Position numbers and translations under genes: made by a program
DNA from: Alnus glutinosa
Lineage: Eukaryota; Streptophyta; Magnoliopsida; Fagales; Betulaceae
DNA: 64,000 nucleotides
Assembly (NCBI RefSeq): GCF_958979055.1
Contig: NC_084892.1
Span: 4,109,501-4,173,500 of the forward strand
Direction of reading: 5' to 3'
The notes under the pieces: generated by a model
The model's input: only the letters and a program-made list of their open reading frames with translations
Told to the model about the DNA's origin: nothing
The model's database searches: none
Part shown: one piece after another, positions 57,250-64,000 of the stretch
How positions within the stretch are numbered: the first letter of the stretch is position 1
Layout of the letters: the number at the start of each line of letters is the position of its first letter

Positions 57250-60040
57250 TTAATCAAGGTTGAGATGACTCTATAATATTTTTTATATAAAGGTTAGGTC
57301 CCCTCTCCTTCATAATTGCAGAACTTATTCTCATTAGACGTTAGTGGGAGAACAATTTAGGGTCTGCACCATTGATGGGCCACCTTGAAAGAGGAGCAAG
57401 GAGAGGAAATTTTGTCTGCTAATAATTATATTTTGCAACGTACATTATTCAATCAAATGAAAGGCGATTGCTTTTGCAGGTATTTTAAATTTCACAAACT
57501 ATTAAATTATTATTGTGTTCTAGTTCTTTAGCAAATTAGCATGATTTATTATTGAGTTTTACAATTTTACCCTCAAATGGATTACATATTTCCCCCTCCT
57601 CCCATATCTTTTGTATAGGAAATATCATAATTCAACTGAAAATCTCTATTAATCTTGCTAAGCATGAGCTTGTCTGTTAGCATTTGATAATTAAGAGATG
57701 CATTTGGCTCATGAATGGGGTGTGTGAATACAATGTGCTAGCTACTTGTGCATGAGCTTAGTTTATTAAAACTTTTGCTGTCCATTTTCTGTTACGAACC
57801 TAAGTTCGTAACGGGATAATTTAAGTTTTTAGAGAGAACTTGGACCTCACAACGTAAGTGCTAATTTTGATTAATTATTCTATTTATTTATTCATAACAT
57901 ACTAACCTTTAAATAAAGAAACTATTACAACGTCCTTAAAGATAATTAGAGCCAAGTCATCAATCAAGCGACTCTTATAGAAAATACATATATAATATTA
58001 TGTACCTAATATGACTAGAATTGACTTATACTACTTAACGTGGAAACAACGACTAATAAGGAAATGAAAAGAATAACGATTACATGGAAAAAATGATTGT
58101 AACAAAAACATTAACAAACAACTCAAACATAAAACACTCTAAAAATACAAAAACCGTCGCGGTATAATACTTCTTCAAACTAAAAACAAAATATATACGC
58201 CCTCCAAAAACACGTTAACAAACAAACCTATAAAATATCTTTGCTAGCCGTTAACAAAGGTAGATAGAAATATCTTTGCATTTTTTGAAATTTGAAAGAG
58301 CATAAAAATGAAGTGGGTGAGATAATGACCTCTTGGTGCCTAAGCACCACAATGAAACAAGAGAGTAAAGGCCTGGTCTTAGTGGTCTAGGCCTGAAATT
58401 GAAATGGTGCATGGTACTGGTCCTGCCCTTCCACATTTGTCCGTTTCAATCAATTAACTAGGATGCATATGATGGCGACCATTTATATAATTTCACTTGG
58501 ATTTCATCTTGTCTTGCTGCTTTTCCTTATCCTGCCAGCTATCCTGAAAGAGAACTACCATTCCACCATCCCTAGCTTTGGAAACTTTAGAATGCTTTGT
58601 TTGGATGCCGAGAAACGCCAAGAAAATTAAACAGAAAAGGTATCAACTTTATTAACTAGCTAAGTAGTGGATCAACCTCAGCTTTACGGAAAAGTTCTCT
58701 GTTCTTCAAATAAACTAAAAAGGAGTCCAAATAATTTTTTTATTTTTAAAAAAATTGATATCTGTTCATAAATTACAAAGTGGGAATTAGAATTGTATTT
58801 GAACTACTTTTGCTACTGCTTGTTTAATTTGAGGTTTCACTCTTTTTTCTATTTTGTTTGGTGGCTAGGTTTAGTTTATTTTTGCATGGACAGGGATTAG
58901 GGAAGGAACCCCCCCAGGGAAGGACTTTGTTAAGAGGCAAAAACTCCACTTTTGCGTGTGTTAAAGCAAAAGAAAAGGGCATTCTTTAGCTTATCTGCAA
59001 GGTGGCCGGTGCTCTAAATTAGGGTTGTTAAATTTTTAACGATTCGAATCAAACATGAAATTATTTGGTTAAAGTTAAAAAGTTTAGCCCGCTTAATTAA
59101 ATAGATCGAATTATAATTAGCCTATATAGCTTTATATCTATGCCTTAACATAACTTGATATGTGAACACAAATGTCTTATATTCAATTCAAAATTCTTCG
59201 ATTGATCCAGATCGGTCTATTTTACCAATAGTAGAAGATAACAATTGGATTCCTCTTTTGTTTGTTTTTCTTATTTTTTTTGGGTATTTTGTCTTCAAGG
59301 TATAGTCGACATTTTATAAGTATTTTTATTAAAAAAAAAAATTGATAGAATTTGTACAGAATCATCTATTTAATAACGATTTAAATAGCAAGAATTTATT
59401 TGATTAAATTGAACCCCCAACGCCCATAAAGCCTTCTAATAATACACCAATTTATTTTATTTTTTTATTTTTTATTTAAAAAAAGAAAAAAAGAAAAAAA
59501 AAAAAGAAAGAGAGAGAGAAGAAAACAATGAGTTTGACTTTTCTTTTTGTTAAGAGAAACTTTGTCTAATGGCTTGATTGAATTTGAAGGTGAGGCCAGC
59601 TGAAGTACTCGAAAAGACTGTCCCTTGCTTTTTCTTCCATTGAAATATTATTGAATGCCCACTTAATTACTTCTAACGACGAGAGTTGGTATATCATATT
59701 AATCGTCTCTACAAGTACAGAGACATTGACAGAAGAATCACAATAATTGGTTTTATGATAAATAGAGGGATATCTCAACTCAAATCATGGCTTGTCGTTT
59801 TTATTTTACTTTGGAATGGGTAAGGGGGAACTAGTGATGGAGACACTACTATCATAATGTCAGTCTTAATTGTTGGAAAACTAATGTCCTAAAAGGCCTA
59901 AACGGCGAGGGGTCGCATACACTCTCTCAAGTGGGTTCAACCGTTGCTTGACCCTAGCCTCATCGGAGTCCCAAATAGGTTGCACTAGATCTATTGGTAA
60001 ATAGATGCAAACGTGTTTTGAGTATTTAGTGCTATTATAG
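57250..60040. other. Long intergenic stretch
   Basis: No gene was recognised in this 2.8 kb. A small perfect palindrome GTTACGAAC-CTAA-GTTCGTAAC lies at 57791-57812 and could be the tip of an LTR (TGTTACG). Short open frames such as 58251-58436 and 59566-59778 (minus) have no family resemblance. Purine runs occur at 59480-59525. Confidence 0.5.
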
Positions 60041-60245
60041 GTACTGCAACTTTTACAAACTGACGTGATAATTCACGTAACATTTATCACATTAGTCACT
60101 AAACAATTGATTTTAATTGTGACTGACAATATTATGTTAACTGTCACGTTTTATCATGTTAATCACTAAATAATTAATTTTAATTGTGGTCAATGTGACA
60201 ATGTCATGAAAACGGCCACGTCACCTTGTAAGGAGTTGCAGTAGC
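60041..60245. mobile_element. Candidate MITE with TACTGCAAC ends
   Basis: GGTACTGCAACTTTTACAAA on the left is mirrored by GCTACTGCAACTCCTTACAA (complement of the right side). The interior carries two similar halves with 'gtcactaaacaattgatttt' and 'atcactaaataattaatttt'. No clear target duplication was found. Confidence 0.55.
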
Positions 60246-60352
60246 GATGACATTTTTCTGAAGTATTTAATCAAGTCAATACGACCAATGTTAAGAGTCC
60301 CATATTGTCAAAGTATATCTGGGTTGTAAGCTTTATAAGCCTTGAGCAAACC

Positions 60353-60474
60353 TCTTCCCTTAAAGTGTCTTTTGTAGAAGAGTAATGTTCAATGGACTTT
60401 ATCCTGTTGTACACGTGCAAACATCTTCCCTTAAAGTGCCTTTTGTGGAAGAGTAATGCTCAATGAACTTTATC
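60353..60474. repeat. 71-bp-period tandem duplication
   Basis: A 51-base block beginning 'tcttcccttaaagtg' and ending 'actttatc' occurs at 60353-60403 and 60424-60474 with about five differences. The preceding 'ttaagagtcccatattgtc' and 'gggttgtaagctttataagc' resemble text found in plant LTRs. Confidence 0.6.
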
Positions 60475-61521
60475 AACCAGATATTAAAATGATCGTTCTT
60501 ATAAAAATGACATGTTCAAGGTTTGCATTCTTTTATTATTATTATAAGATTGCTTGGGAAATTGGATCACTCAATTTGCTTGATAATTTGTTTATGGTAA
60601 GGCTACGTTGGACCTAACAGCTAACAGCTAACAGTCGGTTAAGTTGGGTGAATAACGAACAAATTAATTATAAAAAGCAAGTCTAACTACATCATGCTAT
60701 TGCTATAACAGATTGGGCCGATTGGCACTTTTTTTTCTTGTACTTGCATTGCTTCCATTGTGGAGATGAGATCTCCCTTTTAAAATTCACATGATTTTTT
60801 TTTTTTTTTTTTTTTAGTTATCCTCTAATAGCATACCTAATTGGTTGCAATATTTTTAATTTTTTACAAGAGCCCAAAGGTTTAAATCCAATTATTATAT
60901 TTATTCAAGATCCTAACCTAAAACTCTTTCTTGTGTTTGAATTGCTTCCATAAATTGTCTTACTTTTATGATTATAATTATATTTATGATTATAGAATTG
61001 TCTTTCTTTTTGGGTCACCAATCCATAAATTCGTCCTGCTTAATTTTTTTATGCAAGTTTTTCTTGAGTAATTCATTATAAAAAATAAAAAATAAATTAA
61101 GACCCACTTCTATGCATGCAAAAATTAGTCAAATATGATCAAATAAAAATATAGTTCATTATGGGAAAAAAAAATTTAAATCCAATTCCATATATGCAAA
61201 AATTTGTCAAATTTGATAAATTTAAAAAAAGTGCCAAATACATTTATTATTTGACCTAATTTTGCTTGTTTTCCAGATATTCCTAGGGATTTTGAGAAAA
61301 AGAAAGGATTTTGGTGTGGTCGATTTCCATATATGTAAAGATTTATCTTCTTCCCCTTTTTAAATTTCAAGTGCATATTTTGTTTTCGACCAATTAACAT
61401 ACTCGGAAGGAACATGCTCCACTCGATTTTAAGTAAAAATGAAAATAATTTATATTTTATTTTATTATATCTAACTGTTCACACGATGACACGAACGAAA
61501 TAGCAAGATATATACATTTAA
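60475..61521. other. AT-rich intergenic DNA
   Basis: T-run at 60796-60815, a triplet of 'taacagcta' words near 60617-60640 and A/T-rich filler. No gene or complete element was recognised. Confidence 0.5.
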
Positions 61522-61804
61522 GGGTGCGTTTGAGATTGCGATTTTGTAGATGAAAAATGCGATTTTAAATCAAATTGTAGAAAATGAATTATTTGAAAAA
61601 TGTGTTTTTAAAAAATTGTGATTTGAAAACGTAAAAAATTATTTTTTTAAATTGCAAGCAAGTAAGTATTCTTTTAAAAACGCAGAATTTTAAAGGTTAA
61701 TTTACGATTTTAAATGTCAAATTTTTTTTAACTACATTATTAAAAATCATTTTTTTAATTGCATATTTTGAATCACACTTTTTTAAATTGCAAACCCAAA
61801 CAAT
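61522..61804. mobile_element. Palindromic MITE, copy 2 of the family at 56938-57249
   Basis: It begins GGGTGCGTTTGAGATTGCGA and closes with 'attgcaaacccaaac'. It carries the same internal order (gcgattttaaatcaaa, gtgtttttaaaaaattg, aacgcagaattttaaagg) as copy 1, but with more C-to-T type changes. The two copies lie about 4.6 kb apart in direct orientation. Confidence 0.75.
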
Positions 61805-62339
61805 TCTAAATCTAATCGGAATGAAAAATTGAAAATGGATTATTTCCGACTGCCATGCTAAAAAAAAAAAAAAAAAAAAAAAGTTCTTTGATTCTTGGTA
61901 TTTTACCGAAAATGTGAAAATCATAAAAAGATATTCTTTAATGCATTGACCGCCAATTACAGCTTACAGGGCCTCAAGGAACAAACTTTCATGTCTTTTA
62001 TCAGAAACCATCATCAATTCAAGTAGACCCTTCTTCTCCGGTGCCCCTTCTTAACTGCATTGATTTCCTCATCTTCCCCCAACCCCCTGAGAGCTCCTCT
62101 TCACCAACACAATATACTTTCTATTGTCTGTCTCTCTCTTACTTTCACTCTAAGCCTAAAAAAGCACCCAATCCCTCCCTAGAAATGTCTCCCTGATAGC
62201 AATCAAACTCTTCCAAGCGGAACATAATCCAAAGCCAAAAGAGAAAAATCCCAAACCAAAAGGCAAAAGCCTCTCAAAGAAGACAAACCAAACCAAAAAG
62301 TTTCAACCTTTTGCTCCTTTTCCTCTCAATCGTTCATTC
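61805..62339 (+). promoter_or_regulatory. Promoter and leader of the glutaredoxin-like gene
   Basis: AT-rich with an A-run (61860-61881), then from about 61990 a C/T-rich leader ('ctgtctctctcttactttc', 'ctccctagaaatgtctccc') typical of plant 5' untranslated regions. An upstream ATG at 62184 is quickly stopped (ATG TCT CCC TGA). Confidence 0.5.
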
Positions 62340-63548
62340 ATGGGCTGCTCTTCTTCAAAACCCAATATCCTTTTACCGGAACTCCCCTCTCACCCTTCTT
62401 CTTCCTCTTCATTTTCTGCTTCAGACTCTTCACATTCTTCACCGCCGGTCACCAGAGCTCTCTCCCTCCCAACCCCACTTGTCCACCACCCACCTCTCCG
62501 AAAGGGCGACACCCACCACCTTGTGTCTCTCACCTCCACCACCTATGGTTCCCTTCTGCTCATTGACCATCCTAACCCCCCCAAAAATCCTAACTTGAAC
62601 TGTCAGGATGTCGCTGATCACCACAAGACCACCAAGATAATAAGCCCAGTCCCACCAGACCCGGAACACTCTTTGTCTCCAGACTCTGTAATCAACGCCT
62701 GGGAACTCATGGACGGCCTCGACGACTTTGACTCCGATTCCGAAAAGCCCGTTTCGTCCATTTTCGACCGCCCAATCGCCATTCCGAGCAAACCCAGTTT
62801 TACCGGGTACACGGGCAGTGATGTCTCAGTGAAAAAACTGTCTGATTTATTTCAATCAATGAAAAACGCAGAAATTGTTTCTGAAAAATCATCGTCTTCG
62901 ACGAAACCGCTGTGGCAGCATTTATCTGAGGAAGCTTTGCTGTCTAAAATGGACCCCAATGTGATTTATAGCTATAGGCGTGCCTTGTCATCCAGGCAAT
63001 TGAATAGTACTCATCAGCCCAAAGGAGTACGATCACTGGGGTCCAGTCCTATGAGTTCTTCATTTTCCAATAGTTGGTGTTTCTTGCCAGGCAGTGAAGA
63101 TAGAATAGTGATCTATTTTACAAGTTTGAGAGGAATTCGGAAGACGTATGAAGATTGTTGTTCGGTTAGGATGATATTTAGGGGCTTCAGAGTGCCGGTA
63201 GACGAGAGGGACATTTCGATGGATTCAGAGTACCGAAAGGAGTTGCAAACGGCGCTTGGAGGAAAGGCATTGAGCCTGCCGCAAGTGTTTGTTAGGGGGA
63301 AGTATGTTGGCGGCGCAGAGGAGGTTAAGCAACTCAATGAGGTTGGAGAATTGGATAAGCTTTTGGAGGGGTTTCCCATGGTGGATCCCGGATTCGTATG
63401 CGGCGGGTGTGGAGATGCCAGGTTCGTGCCGTGCCGGAATTGCAATGGCAGCCGGAAGGTGTTTGAAGAGGAGGAAGGAGAGTTGAGGAGGTGCCCCGAT
63501 TGCAATGAGAACGGGTTGATACGGTGCCCAGGTTGCTGCTGCTCATGA
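62340..63548 (+). CDS. Glutaredoxin-like, cysteine-rich protein with N-myristoylation signal, 402 aa
   Basis: A single 402-codon exon. The N-terminus MGCSSSK is a textbook N-myristoylation plus palmitoylation signal, so membrane attachment is expected. A long Ser/Pro-rich, probably disordered region follows (about residues 8-250), with the conserved INAWELMDGLDD patch near 117-128. The glutaredoxin fold is at about 254-345: RIVIYFTSLRGIRKTYEDC, then SLPQVFVRGKYVGGAEEV, which supplies the cis-proline and glutathione-binding loop. The CPYC/CxxC redox site is absent, replaced by SLRGIRKT, so thiol-disulfide exchange is unlikely. The C-terminal 49 residues carry four CxxC knuckles (CGGC, CRNC, CPDC, CPGC), a DnaJ-like zinc-binding array. 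It belongs to the plant family that includes At3g57070 and At5g39865. It is probably a scaffold or metal-binding protein at the plasma membrane; that role is inference. Confidence 0.93.
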   Translation: MGCSSSKPNILLPELPSHPSSSSSFSASDSSHSSPPVTRALSLPTPLVHHPPLRKGDTHHLVSLTSTTYGSLLLIDHPNPPKNPNLNCQDVADHHKTTKIISPVPPDPEHSLSPDSVINAWELMDGLDDFDSDSEKPVSSIFDRPIAIPSKPSFTGYTGSDVSVKKLSDLFQSMKNAEIVSEKSSSSTKPLWQHLSEEALLSKMDPNVIYSYRRALSSRQLNSTHQPKGVRSLGSSPMSSSFSNSWCFLPGSEDRIVIYFTSLRGIRKTYEDCCSVRMIFRGFRVPVDERDISMDSEYRKELQTALGGKALSLPQVFVRGKYVGGAEEVKQLNEVGELDKLLEGFPMVDPGFVCGGCGDARFVPCRNCNGSRKVFEEEEGELRRCPDCNENGLIRCPGCCCS

Positions 63549-64000
63549 ATGTGGATGCATGCCAGTAACAGATGCATATCTTTTGGTATTTGTTCTGAGA
63601 AATTCTAGAAAATGTTACAATCTGCTGCTACCACTAAGAATGTCTTGAATTTATGTATACTTAGGATTCTGTTTCTTCTCATCTGTCATTATTGTTAGCA
63701 TTTTGGTTTTTATTGTTCATTCTCTCTCTGAACAACATGAAATAAAACTAAAAAGTTTCCTACTCCATTTCCTTGAGTTTGTGAAGCTTCCATGTGTATA
63801 TCTATTCATCCATTTGTCTGAAGGTGATGTGGGCTGGGAGGGTTGTTTGGGGTTATGAATGCTCTTTAATTTCTTGCTGGTGTTCATGTGTATAGCATGT
63901 GGCTTTGGAAAATTCTGATCTTACTGATCTAATCATCTATCATTTGTTGACAGAAAGTAGTTAGGGAAACCAATCTGAGAAATTTTTTTGTCTTTTGCAG
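63549..64000 (+). other. 3' flank of the glutaredoxin-like gene
   Basis: This is the probable 3' untranslated region and downstream DNA. Polyadenylation-like 'aataaaact' occurs near 63743. Nothing else was recognised before the window ends. Confidence 0.5.

Noticed and set aside
60353..60474. The 51-base blocks as a CRISPR-like repeat array
   Set aside because: There are only two copies, in a plant nuclear context, with diverged repeats and LTR-like surroundings.

Overview
The window is nuclear DNA of a flowering plant, most likely a eudicot and probably a woody one. The evidence is large AT-rich introns with GT/AG borders, plant-specific gene families (an E-class pentatricopeptide repeat protein and an N-myristoylated, cysteine-rich glutaredoxin-like protein), and a dense load of plant transposons. 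No species can be named from the sequence alone.

There are five recognisable gene loci. From left to right they are: a single-exon kelch-repeat protein on the minus strand (7576-8739); tubulin-folding cofactor B in eight exons on the plus strand (23100-30033); condensin I subunit CAP-D2 in at least sixteen exons on the minus strand (31508-40700); an intronless E-class PPR protein on the plus strand (54164-56137); and a glutaredoxin-like protein on the plus strand (62340-63548). A candidate 48-residue secreted peptide gene lies at 45051-45197, and an orphan terminal-exon-like piece at 20769-20907. The genes are unrelated housekeeping and organelle functions: microtubule assembly, chromosome condensation, organelle RNA processing and redox-like signalling. 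They do not form a pathway. CAP-D2 and this glutaredoxin type are also neighbours in Arabidopsis, as recalled from the family literature, so that pair may be ancestral synteny.

The rest is accessory DNA. Positions 1-31000 carry two segmental duplications. A GA-rich block of about 995 bp is almost identical at 1-995 and 9773-10766. The 3' end of CAP-D2 (last two mapped exons, the intron upstream of them, and downstream sequence) is copied as a pseudogene at 1762-4106. Positions 14683-19136 are a 4.45-kb hAT-like non-autonomous transposon with an 8-bp target duplication. A 1.03-kb poly(A) retroposon with a 13-bp target duplication is nested inside it. Several small inverted-repeat elements have 9-bp target duplications (5623-5804, 13432-13612, 17127-17298), and so does a 792-bp long-inverted-repeat element (43779-44570). 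Also present are LTR retrotransposon remnants (copia-like at 4559-5518, gypsy-like at 21578-22276), a tRNA-derived SINE (22535-22657), a Stowaway element in a CAP-D2 intron, a Harbinger-like element (52615-53606), and a degenerate L1-type LINE (46600-48999) next to an oppositely oriented retroposon that shares its 3' end.

I found no CRISPR array, operon, viral genome or clearly new multi-gene system. The most informative observations concern transposon structure (nested and dated insertions, an in-window empty site), the CAP-D2 fragment duplication, an unusual poly(G) run at a CAP-D2 splice acceptor, and two or three uncharacterised small coding candidates.
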